Positions 16,089 to 26,068 of a stretch of DNA of 64,000 bases are shown here, piece after piece (positions within the stretch are counted from its first letter, which is position 1; every line of letters starts with the position of its first letter). The translations under genes were made by a program, and so were the position numbers. The notes beneath the pieces were generated by a model. The model was not told where the DNA came from and searched no databases. It was given only the letters and a program-made list of their open reading frames with translations. This DNA is from an uncultured Oscillospiraceae bacterium (lineage in GTDB: Bacteria > Bacillota > Clostridia > Oscillospirales > Oscillospiraceae): positions 32,866 to 96,865 of the forward strand of contig CAJUAC010000003.1 of NCBI GenBank assembly GCA_910583885.1, given 5' to 3'.

Positions 16089-17207
16089 TCATTCTCCTTT
16101 GGCCTTTTTCTCATATTCACGCTCCAGCCGCTCCTCCTTGCGCTTCTCCATCGCCTCGTCCACCTTCACCGGCACGGTGGCCTTCACGTACCGGTAGGTG
16201 CGGCGGATATACCGGATGGCAATCACCAGCGCGGACAGCAGCGGCCACAGGGCAAAGAGCACCGAGAGCACCAGCAGCAGCGCGGCGTAGTCCTCCGTCA
16301 GCCGGGCGGCGTTCTCCCAGTAGGGGTAGATCACGCCGTTGGTGCGCATGGAGCGTTCCCCGAAGCTGCCGGCCACCTCCAGGAGGTGGGAGAGGCTGTA
16401 ACGGCTGCTGTTCTCCACCACATCGCCATCCCCGATAGGGAAGGTGTCCTGGACTACGCTCTTGGCGTAGCCGGTGATGGGGTCGGGCATGACCAGCTCA
16501 TAGCTGGTGATTGTAATGTCCTCGTTCAGGCGGCTCAGGGCGGAGAAGGACAGGAAAATGCCGCCGTCGCCGCTGTAGGCCCGTTTGGAGGCAAAGTCAT
16601 CCTCCCGGGTGATGACGCCAGCCACCACAAAGGGCTGGTCGTTGATGGTCATCGTCAGCCCTGCCAGCTCCGTGCCGCCGAAGAGCCGCCAGGCGGTCTC
16701 CTCGTCAAGGACCACCAGGTCATCCATCAGGTCATCGTCCCGGATGTACGAGCCGCTGCGCAGGAAGAGGGGGTGGAAGTAGAAGAAATCCCCCCCCACG
16801 CCCACCGCCTTGACGGTGGCGCTCCCGCCGCTGTCAGAGCGGACGGTGACGGAGGCGCTGGCGCTGTACGCGTCGATGATCAGGCTGCCGTTTTCCGGCG
16901 CCTCCAGGGATTGCTCTACCAGCTTTGCCTCCAGCGACTGGCGGAAGGTGTAGATGTCCTCCACCGTTTTGCCCTGGTCCACCGGCAGGTAGCAGGCCAG
17001 CTGGGCGAAGCGGATCTCGCCCTCCCCGCCAAACCGCCTGGCGGCGGTGAGGGACTCCAGGGTGTGGCCCATGCGCCGCACACCAAACAGGGACGCGGCC
17101 ATCGCCAGCAGCAGCACAATATTTAATATCAGCAAAAACCACTGCTTGAAGCCGAAGCTGCGCAGGACGGCGGGAATCCGCCGGAAAGGGTTGGGCCTAT
17201 CCATCAT
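16089..17207 (-). CDS. MacB/FtsX-like permease fragment protein (single MacB-PCD domain)
   Basis: A 372-residue membrane protein with one N-terminal transmembrane segment (about 20-40), a large extracytoplasmic region resembling the MacB periplasmic core domain, and one C-terminal transmembrane segment (near 315-340) before a charged tail. True MacB/FtsX permeases have four membrane segments; here only two are evident, so it may be a scaffold rather than a transporter. Its ATG overlaps the stop of the HlyD-like gene (ATGA), so both are coupled. It is followed after 3 bases by the ATPase gene. Confidence 0.75.
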   Translation of the reverse strand: MMDRPNPFRRIPAVLRSFGFKQWFLLILNIVLLLAMAASLFGVRRMGHTLESLTAARRFGGEGEIRFAQLACYLPVDQGKTVEDIYTFRQSLEAKLVEQSLEAPENGSLIIDAYSASASVTVRSDSGGSATVKAVGVGGDFFYFHPLFLRSGSYIRDDDLMDDLVVLDEETAWRLFGGTELAGLTMTINDQPFVVAGVITREDDFASKRAYSGDGGIFLSFSALSRLNEDITITSYELVMPDPITGYAKSVVQDTFPIGDGDVVENSSRYSLSHLLEVAGSFGERSMRTNGVIYPYWENAARLTEDYAALLLVLSVLFALWPLLSALVIAIRYIRRTYRYVKATVPVKVDEAMEKRKEERLEREYEKKAKGE

Positions 17208-19279
17208 GGGTTCTCCACCATCCGCACCAGGGTACCGGCATCCAGGGGCTTGCTGGAGGTGGTGATCACGTAGTCATTGGCCGCGAGGCCAGAAACAGCC
17301 GCGTTGGTATCATCCTCCGCCAGGACCTGCACGTCTACGCGGGTAGCGGTGTAACGGTTGCCCAGGGGCGTGCTGCGGCTCATGACGACCAGGACAAATT
17401 TGCCGTTAGTGTCCTCCCGCAGGGCGCTCTTGGGGACGATGGTTTCAAAGTTGGCACTGCGCTGGCCGATGGAGAGGTTGATGGAGGAACCGGCGTCGAT
17501 CTCTCCAGTGATGCGGAAGACCAGCATCTTTTTCTGGCCAGGGCTGGCCGGGTCGGGGGTGATCTGCTCCAGGGTGGCAGTGACGTCGTTGCCCCAGTAA
17601 TAGTTGGTCACATCCGCCGTATCCCCCACCTTCACCTGCTTGGCCTGCTCGCTGGTGACGGAGATCTTGATGGTATAGCCCCGGTCCACCACGTCGATGA
17701 CCGCCATGGCCTCACCGGCCTTGTTCTCCTTCCCCGCAGTGACATTGACAGCACTGATAATGCCGGAGACCTTGGAGGTGATCTCCGTGTCCACGGAGTC
17801 CTTCTTATATTTGTCCACCAGCGTCTGCTGCTTCTCCATCTGGAGGCGCAGGGTTTGCAGCTCCAGGTTGTCCAGCTGCTTATCAATGTCCTTGCCGGAC
17901 AGGGCGTTCTCCAGCTCCCGCTCCTTGGCGGCGATGGTCTCCAGGGCAGCCTCGTAGTCCTTCTGTTTGGCCTCCAGCTCGGCCAGCGCATCGGTTAGGG
18001 TGGTGACATTCGCGTCCTGCTCCCGCTTGGCGGATTCATACAGGCGCAGCTGCTCCTTCACCTGGGTGTTGGCGCTGGAGGCGGTGTCCAGCCGCTGCTG
18101 GGCATCCCGCAGCTCCCGCTGGGCGGAGGAGATCTCCGACTCAGTCTCGTCGATCTTCTTCTGCACCGCCCGGCGCTGGTCATAGACGCTGCCGTTGGCG
18201 GCAGACTGGTCCTGCACCGCCCGGTCGTAGGCCCTCTGCTTGGCCTCTACATCGTTTTGGTCGGCAATCAGCGTGTCATAGGCACTCCGCCACTGGCGGT
18301 ACTTCCCCTCTGTATAGAGGTCAGCCTGCGCCTCGGTCTCACCGTCGGGCTTTGTAGTGGTCCCGGACTGCTCCAGCTCCCACTTGGCCAGCAGCCGCTC
18401 CACGGCAACCTGCTCTGCGCTGCTGATGGCACGGGGGGAGGTCCCTGCGCCCCAGCCGGGATAGCCCGCCTCTGCCATCAGCCCTTCCAGGGCTTCACGA
18501 TACGCCTGCCAGTCGCCGGCCCAGTTGGTCTGGGCCCGCTCCAGGGCAGTCCTGGCATCCTGGATGGCCCGGTCCGCGTCCAGCCCGGCGCCGCCCTCGA
18601 TTTTATCCAGCTCATCCTTGTAGGTTTTCACGTTGTCGTTTAACCCTTTGATCTTGCCTTCCAGCTCCTCCACCTTGGCCTTGGCCGCAGCGTACTCCTC
18701 ATCTTCATTCTGGATAGCTGTCAGCTCTTCAATCATCAGCGCCAGCTGGCTCACCTGGGTCTTGGCCGCAGCCAGATCCCCCTTGGCATAGCTCAGCTCG
18801 GTGTCCGTGACCAGGTTGGCGTCCCTCGCGGCCATGGCCTTCTCCAGATCCTCCCGGATGTTTTTCAGGCTCAGGTCGTTGGTGGCATACTCCTTGGAAA
18901 AATTCAGCATCTTGGTCTGGTAGTCAATTTGCAGCTGGCTGAGCTGGGCCTGGGCTTCTTGCAGCTCCTGGCTCTCAATGTCCCCCAGCACAAACAGCAG
19001 ATCCCCCTGCTCCACCTTGTCCCCTGTCTTCACGCACACGGAGCGGACCTCCCGGGTCTGGTTGAGGATGACCTCATAGCTCTCGTTGGCGGAGACCGTA
19101 CCACTGCCGCGGATTTTGGCGTTGATGGTGCCGGAGGAGACCACCTGGGTGGCCACCTCGGGCAGGGAGTGGTTCATGATCGTCTGGGAAAAAAAGGTCA
19201 GCACCAACAGCACCGCCAGGAAAATGATGGCGATGGTCTTGATGAGCTCCCTTTTTTTGGATTTTTCTTTCACTTCCAT
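17204..19279 (-). CDS. HlyD/MFP-family membrane adaptor with long coiled coil
   Basis: A 691-residue adaptor-type protein. A transmembrane anchor at residues 11-31 is followed by a split biotinyl-lipoyl half (VCVKTGDKVEQGDLLFVLG). About 400 residues of Gln/Glu/Lys/Ala-rich coiled coil follow, then the second lipoyl half (SAVNVTAGKENKAGE) and a beta-barrel region. Such proteins bridge efflux systems to the cell surface; in Gram-positives they pair with MacB-like permeases. It lies between the MalG-like importer gene and the MacB-like gene on the same strand, an odd mixture of importer and export-type parts. Confidence 0.85.
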   Translation of the reverse strand: MEVKEKSKKRELIKTIAIIFLAVLLVLTFFSQTIMNHSLPEVATQVVSSGTINAKIRGSGTVSANESYEVILNQTREVRSVCVKTGDKVEQGDLLFVLGDIESQELQEAQAQLSQLQIDYQTKMLNFSKEYATNDLSLKNIREDLEKAMAARDANLVTDTELSYAKGDLAAAKTQVSQLALMIEELTAIQNEDEEYAAAKAKVEELEGKIKGLNDNVKTYKDELDKIEGGAGLDADRAIQDARTALERAQTNWAGDWQAYREALEGLMAEAGYPGWGAGTSPRAISSAEQVAVERLLAKWELEQSGTTTKPDGETEAQADLYTEGKYRQWRSAYDTLIADQNDVEAKQRAYDRAVQDQSAANGSVYDQRRAVQKKIDETESEISSAQRELRDAQQRLDTASSANTQVKEQLRLYESAKREQDANVTTLTDALAELEAKQKDYEAALETIAAKERELENALSGKDIDKQLDNLELQTLRLQMEKQQTLVDKYKKDSVDTEITSKVSGIISAVNVTAGKENKAGEAMAVIDVVDRGYTIKISVTSEQAKQVKVGDTADVTNYYWGNDVTATLEQITPDPASPGQKKMLVFRITGEIDAGSSINLSIGQRSANFETIVPKSALREDTNGKFVLVVMSRSTPLGNRYTATRVDVQVLAEDDTNAAVSGLAANDYVITTSSKPLDAGTLVRMVENP

Positions 19280-19303
19280 AAATTCGTCATCCCTTTCTGA
19301 CGG

Positions 19304-20191
19304 TTAGCCCTTCACGGAGCCCTGGTGGGCGATGCCTTCCACCAAGTAATCCTCGCCATGGAGGAACAGCAGGAGGCTGGGCACCATATAGATGGTGGCG
19401 ATGGCGAAGGCCAGCCCCACCTCGTTGGCGTTGATCGTGGACAGGTACACAGACAGCGGCTGCTTCTCCGCGTCCTGCAGCAAGACAACCGGCTGCTCCA
19501 CCATGTTCCAGTAGTCGATGAACACCAGGATTGCAATCGAATAGAGTGCGCTGCGGCACTGGGGCAGGCAGATATCCTTGAACACCTGCCACTCGCTGGA
19601 GCCGTCCAGCTTGGCCGCCTCGATGAGGGAGGCGGGGATGCGCCGCATGGATTTGGTCAGCAGGAACACGGAGAAGGGGGCGAAGGCCCCCGGGAAGATG
19701 ATGGACCAGCGGGTATTCAGCAGGCCCAGCCAGTCGCTGACCAGGTAGTTGGGCACCAGCGTGACCTGGACGGGCATGAGCATCAGGATCACGTAGAAAA
19801 AGAACAGGAACGAGCGCACCTTCCCCCGCCAGCGGGTGAAGCCGTAGGCGGTGATGGAGGCCACGCCCAGCTGCAAGAGCATGATGGGCACCACCAAAAT
19901 CACCGAGTTCCAGAATTTCAGCAGATAGTCCGGGCTCTTGATGAGCACGGTGATGTACTGGGAGAGCGTCACCTTGTCCGGGATGAACTTGAGGTTGACG
20001 GTCTCTGCGATGTAGGTCTTGCCATCGCTGCCGGAGACGTTTTTGAACACCTGCCCATAGTTGGCGCTGATCTCGCTCTGGGTCATAAAGGAGTTGGTGA
20101 TGGTCAGCACCGTGGGCATCAGGAACGCCAGGGCGAAGCCCACCGACAGCAGCGTCAGCAGGGCGCGGCCCAGATAGTAGTTTTTCTTCAT
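19304..20191 (-). CDS. Sugar ABC transporter permease (MalG type)
   Basis: A 295-residue inner membrane permease with six predicted membrane segments and the EAA loop EAAKLDGSSEWQVFKDICLP that docks to the ATPase. The loop between the first two segments is larger than usual. The ATG at 20191 is chosen because it follows GTGGAGGG and overlaps the stop of the MalF-type gene (ATGA). It forms the importer pore with that protein. Carbohydrate specificity is unknown. Confidence 0.93.
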   Translation of the reverse strand: MKKNYYLGRALLTLLSVGFALAFLMPTVLTITNSFMTQSEISANYGQVFKNVSGSDGKTYIAETVNLKFIPDKVTLSQYITVLIKSPDYLLKFWNSVILVVPIMLLQLGVASITAYGFTRWRGKVRSFLFFFYVILMLMPVQVTLVPNYLVSDWLGLLNTRWSIIFPGAFAPFSVFLLTKSMRRIPASLIEAAKLDGSSEWQVFKDICLPQCRSALYSIAILVFIDYWNMVEQPVVLLQDAEKQPLSVYLSTINANEVGLAFAIATIYMVPSLLLFLHGEDYLVEGIAHQGSVKG

Positions 20192-21129
20192 CCCTCCACG
20201 TCCTTTCCGAAGATGTCCTCTACTTTGAACAGCAACGCGATGATTGCCACCATCACCAGCGCCATCAGTACCGCCGCTGTCGCCATCTTCTGGTAGTCGG
20301 GCTGGTTGAAGGTGTTGTTCATGAAATGCTGCATCATGTACAGCCCGTCGTAGGGGTAGTTCCCCGTGAGCAGGTAGATCTCCCGGAAGACCTTGAAGGA
20401 GTTGATAATGGACAAAATTGCCACAAACAGCACCGTAGGGGAGAGGTAGCGCAGCTTGATATTGAAAAACTTGTGGGCTGCCGACGCCCCCTCCACATCC
20501 GCCACCTCCAGCAGCTCCTTGGGGATGTTGTTCAGGGCCGCCATGAACAAGATCATGTTGTACCCCAGGTTCTTCCACAGGAACAGCACCACGATCACCA
20601 GCAGGCAGTAGGGGGAATTGAGCCAGTCCACAGGATCCACGCCGAAATTGGCCAAAATCACGTTCAGCGACCCCCGGTAGTGGAACACCACCTGCCAGAT
20701 GAGCACCACGCTGGCTACCGGCACCATCATGGGGCTGAGGAAAAAGGTGCGCAGCAGGCTCTTGCAGGGGATGCGGCACTCCAGCATCAGCGCCAGGGCC
20801 AGGCTCAGCGTGACAGCAAGAGGCACCGCTATAGCGGAAAACATAGCGGTGTTTTTGGCTGCGGTACGGAAGGAGGAGTTTTGCAGCACGGCCTTGAAGT
20901 TGTCGAGAAAAACGAACTCAGGGTTCATCGGGCTGCGGATGACGGAGTAGTACACCACCACCAGGAACGGCAGGATGAAAAACGCCGACACCCCCAGCAC
21001 GCTGGGCCCCAGGAACGCCGCGGAGTGCATGGTGTCCCGGAGCTTGTCGTTGCTCCGGGCCCATGCCCTCTTGGCGGCGCGGGCCGCGCCCTGTTTGCTA
21101 TTTTTTGCCTGTTTTTTACCGATTTTCAT
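20188..21129 (-). CDS. Sugar ABC transporter permease (MalF type)
   Basis: A 313-residue permease. A Lys/Arg/Ala-rich cytoplasmic N-terminus of about 30 residues precedes six membrane segments. The EAA-type loop is degenerate (LEVADVEGASAAHKFFNIKL), as is common in MalF-type partners. The gene overlaps both neighbours: 14 bases with the binding protein upstream and 4 bases with the MalG-type gene downstream, showing one tightly coupled transcript. Confidence 0.93.
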   Translation of the reverse strand: MKIGKKQAKNSKQGAARAAKRAWARSNDKLRDTMHSAAFLGPSVLGVSAFFILPFLVVVYYSVIRSPMNPEFVFLDNFKAVLQNSSFRTAAKNTAMFSAIAVPLAVTLSLALALMLECRIPCKSLLRTFFLSPMMVPVASVVLIWQVVFHYRGSLNVILANFGVDPVDWLNSPYCLLVIVVLFLWKNLGYNMILFMAALNNIPKELLEVADVEGASAAHKFFNIKLRYLSPTVLFVAILSIINSFKVFREIYLLTGNYPYDGLYMMQHFMNNTFNQPDYQKMATAAVLMALVMVAIIALLFKVEDIFGKDVEG

Positions 21130-23548
21130 TGATATAGAGTTTTACGCGGCTCTGGATCTGGCTGGCAGTGTCATCCAGGCTCCGGTCGCCGGAGAAGTAG
21201 CTGCCCGCCACATCGGTGACGATGTCGTAGATGTTCTGGTCATAGCTGTAGAGGCTGTCCACGGCATTGTACAGCTCCATGACCTGGTCGTATTCGGCCT
21301 GGGTCGTGGCCATGATGTCGATCTGGAAGCCGTCCCAGCTCCAGCTGGAGTTGGAGATCTCGATGGGGTTGCCATTTTCATCCAGGACCTGGTTGCCGTT
21401 CTCGTCCGTCTCGTAGCCAGCGGGGGTCATGGCCTGCTTGACCACGAAGTCAAAGTCGGACTTGTTGGTGGGGAACCCGCCCATGCCCCAGAAGCTCTCG
21501 CTGTCCTCCTCTGTGAACTGGGGCAGGAGCAGGCGGCGGATAAAGGCCCACGCGCCCTCCTTGTCCTTACAGGTGCTGGACATGGCCAGGCCGCCGTATA
21601 TGGAAAACGTGCTGCCCACGCTGCCATCCTCCTGGGGATAGCCCACGAAGCTGATATCGCCGCCGTAGAATGCCTTGTACATCTGGATATCCTCAAAGTC
21701 GCTGACAGCCATGCTCATGAGCATCTGGCGGCCGCTGGAAATCCGGCTGGGCTCGCCCTCGTAGTCGTCGGAATTGACGCTGTTCCAGTCGATCTCATCG
21801 GAGAAGCCGGAGCAGAACTCCAGCAGGGACTTGAACTCCGCACTCTCGAAGTTGCACTCGCCGGTCTCCCAGTTCACAAAGTCCTTCAGGTTCATGCTCA
21901 TCACCGTGTTGAGCATCCCGGACTTGGTGTCGTATTGGCCGAAGAGGGCGCAGCCCTCGGGCATCTTGGACAGGGCCTCCTGCATATCCGCCAGGGTCCA
22001 GCTCATGCGGTCGCCTACCACGCCCTTCGCGCCCATAACAGTGCGGATGGAGAAGGTGTCAAAGGCCTGGTAGAGCTTGCCGTCGATCTCGGCTGCCTTG
22101 AAGACGTTTTCCATCAGCGTATCCCGGCTGATTTCCCCGTCGCCGTCGATGAAGGGCCACAGATCCTCCAGGATACCCTTGGCCACATACTGCTGGAGGG
22201 GAATGCCGTCGGTACACAGGATGTCGGGCACTTTGCCGGCGATGATCTCCGTGTTCAGCTTCGTCAGGCCTGCGCTGTTATCCTCCGCGGTGTTGAACTC
22301 AGAGTAATCACGCACTTCAATACGGTAGCTGCTGCTGGACTTGTTGAAGTCGATGATGGCGGTGCGCTCATCGTAGCCCAGGCCCATAGTGGCGTAGGTC
22401 AGCGTGGCCTTCTCCGGGATGGCGCTGCGCTCCGTGGCCGTCAGCACCGCCAGCTCCGTCTTCTGGCCGCCGCCCCGGCTGCCCCAGTTCTGGGTCATCA
22501 CCGTTACCCGGCCGTCAGGCAGGAAATTAAAAAACTCGATGTCGTTCTTATTGATATCGGAATCGATCCAGCTCAGCAGACGCTCCCCCTCGCCGGTATC
22601 CTTCTTGTAGCCGTAGAGGGCGTCATTGTTGTCGTAATAGAAGAGGTAATCGCCGCCGCCGGAATAGGCGCTGTTGGCGTTCTGGGGCAGTATATACTCC
22701 TCGCCCCAGCCCTTGGCGGCCTTGTCGATGACGCGCACCTTATAGCCGTAGCTCTCAGTGGCAGGGTCGTTGTAGGAGCAGCAAAAGCCCACATTGCCAT
22801 CGCTGAGGACCAGCAGGCTGTCGCCCCAGAGCTGTTCGTCCTCAATGACGAACTTGACGTTCATGGAGGGGTCCAGCACGGCCAGCTTCCCTGCGGTGCT
22901 GACAAACATGTCCCCGTCCTTGTCGAAGAGGCTGTTGTAGATGTAGTCCGCCTCCAGCTTCTCCAGCAGGCCGCTGGTGTCCACCTGGGCGATCTCATTG
23001 CCTGTGGAGTCCAGCTGGCGCTGGATCTCCCGCTCCTCGCTCTCGCCCCGGTACTCCCACTTGTTCCCTGTCTCCTGGTCGAAGCCCTCGGGCAGGTCAA
23101 ATTTATACATATATATCTGCTCAGTCACCCACAGCGTCCCCTCCGCGCCGGCACGGAGGCTGCGCAGGTTGGAGCTGCCCTCATAGCCGTCCGGGATGGG
23201 GGTGGGAGTAAAATTCTCCAGCTCAGCAGCGGGGCCGCCGTCCAGGGGGATGCGGTAGATGGCGGAGCGGCTTTCATAGCTGGTGTAGGTCTCGCCGGTG
23301 GCGGGATCTGTCTGCTCGGTCTCCGTAGAGATGCTGCCCGCGATGTAGACGTTTTTCCCGTCGGAGCACCCGCCATCTATGTAGTCCAGTTTCAGGTCAA
23401 AATCAATAAACTCGGGCACATAGACCTTGCCGCTGAGGAGCGGGTCGCCGTCCTTCCCGTCCCCGTCCTTGCTGCTGCAGGCTGCCAGGCCCAGGGCGAG
23501 CACCAATGCCAGCAGGGCGGCTGTCAGCTTCTTTCCGTATACCTTCAT
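21116..23548 (-). CDS. Large sugar-binding lipoprotein, paralogue 1
   Basis: An 810-residue secreted lipoprotein: signal peptide with lipobox LAAC (lipid-modified C24). About 350 residues follow with repeated short beta-strand motifs ending in Trp/Tyr and DG turns (for example GTLWVTEQIY, DGNVGFCCSY), resembling a beta-propeller. From about residue 385 comes a family 1 extracellular solute-binding domain (ATMGLGYDERTAIIDFNK, then KVPDILCTDG). Ordinary binding proteins are 420-550 residues, so the N-terminal module is extra. It is 117 bases after a paralogue and overlaps the MalF gene. A TATAAT box sits at 23588-23593 upstream. Confidence 0.88.
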   Translation of the reverse strand: MKVYGKKLTAALLALVLALGLAACSSKDGDGKDGDPLLSGKVYVPEFIDFDLKLDYIDGGCSDGKNVYIAGSISTETEQTDPATGETYTSYESRSAIYRIPLDGGPAAELENFTPTPIPDGYEGSSNLRSLRAGAEGTLWVTEQIYMYKFDLPEGFDQETGNKWEYRGESEEREIQRQLDSTGNEIAQVDTSGLLEKLEADYIYNSLFDKDGDMFVSTAGKLAVLDPSMNVKFVIEDEQLWGDSLLVLSDGNVGFCCSYNDPATESYGYKVRVIDKAAKGWGEEYILPQNANSAYSGGGDYLFYYDNNDALYGYKKDTGEGERLLSWIDSDINKNDIEFFNFLPDGRVTVMTQNWGSRGGGQKTELAVLTATERSAIPEKATLTYATMGLGYDERTAIIDFNKSSSSYRIEVRDYSEFNTAEDNSAGLTKLNTEIIAGKVPDILCTDGIPLQQYVAKGILEDLWPFIDGDGEISRDTLMENVFKAAEIDGKLYQAFDTFSIRTVMGAKGVVGDRMSWTLADMQEALSKMPEGCALFGQYDTKSGMLNTVMSMNLKDFVNWETGECNFESAEFKSLLEFCSGFSDEIDWNSVNSDDYEGEPSRISSGRQMLMSMAVSDFEDIQMYKAFYGGDISFVGYPQEDGSVGSTFSIYGGLAMSSTCKDKEGAWAFIRRLLLPQFTEEDSESFWGMGGFPTNKSDFDFVVKQAMTPAGYETDENGNQVLDENGNPIEISNSSWSWDGFQIDIMATTQAEYDQVMELYNAVDSLYSYDQNIYDIVTDVAGSYFSGDRSLDDTASQIQSRVKLYINENR

Positions 23549-23665
23549 GTCATCAAACCTTCTTTCTTCTTAACTGCGATGATCCCTATTATACAGCTCT
23601 ATGCATCAAACTTGCATCGATTTCATATCGCAGTTGTTTGATTTTTTCTTAAATCCTCGCAAAGC

Positions 23666-26068
23666 CTACCGGTTCTCGTTGACGTAGAGCTTCACACGGC
23701 TCTGGATCTGGCTGGCAGTCTCATCCAGGCTCCGGTCGCCCTGGAAATAGGCGCCCGCCAGGTCGCTGACGATGTTATAGATGCTCTCGTCATAGTAGTA
23801 CATGGTGTCGATGGCGTTGTAGAGCGCCATCAGCTGGTCATACTCAGCCTGGGTGGGGCGGGGGATCTCCCTCTCCACGTCCTCGGAGATCCAGATGGTG
23901 TCCTTGTATTCGATAGGGTTGCCGTCCTCGTCCAGGATGGGGTCGCCGTTCCCGTCCCTCTCATAGTTGGGCTCCATGGCCTTGGCAATGGCCTTTTCAA
24001 AATCAGCCTTGTTGACGTAGAATGTCCCGTCGTAGAACTTATCCTCCTCCCTGGGCAGGAGCTCCTGGCGGATGAAGGACCACGCGCCCTCCTTATCCTT
24101 GCAGGAGGCGGACATAGCCAGATTCGTCCCTCTGGAGGAGAAGCTGCTGCCTACGCTGCCATCCTCCATGGGGTAGCCCACGAAGGAGACATCCCCGCCA
24201 AAAATGGCCTTCTCCCCGGAGATGCCCCAGAGCAGATCGGAGATGTTGGTTTGGGACAACATCTGCTTGCCGCTGGCAATACGGGTGTTTTCGTCCTCCC
24301 ATTCGGCGTTGTCGAATTCCTTATCCCAGTTAAATTCCGCGGGGAAGCTGTTGCAGAAGGAGAGGAGGGTTTTGAAGCTGTCGCTGTCGAAGCGGCACTC
24401 GCCGGTGCTCCAGTCCACGAAGCTGCCGGCGTTCACAGCCATAATCACGCGGAGCATACCGTCCTTGGTGTCGCTCTGGCCAAAGATGGAGCAGCCCTCG
24501 GGCATCCGGGACAGGGCCTCCTGGAGATCCGCCAGGGTCCAGCTCATCCGGTCGCCCACAATGCTGGCCGCACCCGCCACGGTCTGGATGTAGAAGCTGT
24601 TGAACACCTCATAGAGCTTGCCGTCCTGCTCGTCGGCCTGGAGCACCCGCTCCATCACCGCGCCGCGGCCCAGCTCCGGGTCGTTTTCAATGAAGGGCCA
24701 TAGATCCTCCAGCAGCCCCCGGGCCCCGTACTGCCGCTGGGGCAGGGATGTGGTCTCCAGGATATCGGGCATATTCCCGGCGATGATCTCCGTGTTCAGC
24801 TTGGTCAGGCCCGCGGAGTTGTCCTCGCCGGTGTTGAACTCGGAGTAGTCCTGGACCTGGATGCGGTACTTGTCGCTGGTCTTGTTGAATTCGATGATCT
24901 TATTGCGGGTTTCGTAGAACAGGTACATGGTGCCGTAGGTCAGGGTGGTCTTCTCCGGCAGGGCGGAGCGGTCGGTGGCTGTCATCACAGCCAGCTCTAC
25001 GGCCCTGCTGTCGCCCTTCCACTTCTGGGTGGCTGCCACCACCTGCCCTCCGTCCGTAAAGGAGAAAAAGGCCACCTCGTTGCGGTTGATGTCGGAGTCA
25101 ATCCAGGAGAAGAGCTTCTCCCCCTCTGCGGCCCCGGCCTTGAAGCCGTAGATGCTGTCGTTATTCTGGTAATAGAAGAGGTAGTCCCCGCCGCCGGTGA
25201 AAACGGAGCTGGTGCTCAGCGGCATATTGTATGACGTCCCCCAGCCCTTGGCCTCCCGGTCAATGACCCGCAGCTGGTTGGTGGAGGTCTCCGTCTCCTG
25301 GTCGTAGCTGCTGTACAAAACGCCTATGCTGCCGTCAGCCAGCAGGGTCATTCTGCCCCACAGGTCCTCCTCCTTTATGGAAAAGAGGGTGTTGAGCTGG
25401 GGGTCCAACACAGCAATCTCCCCGTCAAGGAGGACATAACTGTTGCCGTCCCCGTCAAAGGCCATGCCGGAGATATATTCCATCTCCAGCTTCTCCATCA
25501 GGCCGTCCACGTCCAGCCGGGTCAGCTCATTGCCCGTGGCGTCCAGCTGCCGCCGGATCATGCTCTCCTTGTAGTTCTGGTAGGCCCACTGGTCGTCGGT
25601 CTCCGGGTTAAAGCCCTCGGGCAGGTCAAAGGTGTAGGCATACAGGTACTCTGTCACCCACAGCGTGTCGTCCGCGCCGGGTTCCAGGGACTGGATAGCC
25701 ACATTGCCCTCCGCGCCCTCGGGGAGCTGGGGCGCTGTGTAGTTCTCCAGCTCGACCGCCTCGCCGCCCTCCAGGGGGATGCGGTAAATCGCTACACGGG
25801 ACTCGTACTGATAGTACTCCTCGCCTGTGCTGGGATCCGTCTCCTTGGTCTCCTCGTGGGTCTCGCCGACGATATAGACATTCTCACCGGCAGTACAGCC
25901 GCTGTTTATGTAGTCCACATTCAGCTTGCAGTCCATGAACTTAGGTACGTAGACCGTGCCGGACAGCTGCTTCTTGTCATCGCCGCCCTTGCTGCCGCAG
26001 GCCGCCAGCCCCAGCGCCATACTCAGCGCCAGCAGCAGGGCCGCCCACTTCCTTCCGCCTTGTTTCAT
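23666..26068 (-). CDS. Large sugar-binding lipoprotein, paralogue 2
   Basis: An 800-residue paralogue of the adjacent lipoprotein with the same plan: lipobox LAAC at C24, propeller-like N-terminal half, solute-binding C-terminal half (IIEFNKTSDKYRIQVQDYSE, GNMPDILETTS), and an almost identical C-terminus SLDETASQIQSRVKLYVNENR shortened here to its first 20: SLDETASQIQSRVKLYVNEN. Start ATG 26068 follows TAGGAGGAAA; upstream in-frame codons lack a ribosome site. A tandem duplication that has diverged suggests two ligands served by one permease pair, or a sensor plus a transporter component. Confidence 0.87.
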   Translation of the reverse strand: MKQGGRKWAALLLALSMALGLAACGSKGGDDKKQLSGTVYVPKFMDCKLNVDYINSGCTAGENVYIVGETHEETKETDPSTGEEYYQYESRVAIYRIPLEGGEAVELENYTAPQLPEGAEGNVAIQSLEPGADDTLWVTEYLYAYTFDLPEGFNPETDDQWAYQNYKESMIRRQLDATGNELTRLDVDGLMEKLEMEYISGMAFDGDGNSYVLLDGEIAVLDPQLNTLFSIKEEDLWGRMTLLADGSIGVLYSSYDQETETSTNQLRVIDREAKGWGTSYNMPLSTSSVFTGGGDYLFYYQNNDSIYGFKAGAAEGEKLFSWIDSDINRNEVAFFSFTDGGQVVAATQKWKGDSRAVELAVMTATDRSALPEKTTLTYGTMYLFYETRNKIIEFNKTSDKYRIQVQDYSEFNTGEDNSAGLTKLNTEIIAGNMPDILETTSLPQRQYGARGLLEDLWPFIENDPELGRGAVMERVLQADEQDGKLYEVFNSFYIQTVAGAASIVGDRMSWTLADLQEALSRMPEGCSIFGQSDTKDGMLRVIMAVNAGSFVDWSTGECRFDSDSFKTLLSFCNSFPAEFNWDKEFDNAEWEDENTRIASGKQMLSQTNISDLLWGISGEKAIFGGDVSFVGYPMEDGSVGSSFSSRGTNLAMSASCKDKEGAWSFIRQELLPREEDKFYDGTFYVNKADFEKAIAKAMEPNYERDGNGDPILDEDGNPIEYKDTIWISEDVEREIPRPTQAEYDQLMALYNAIDTMYYYDESIYNIVSDLAGAYFQGDRSLDETASQIQSRVKLYVNENR

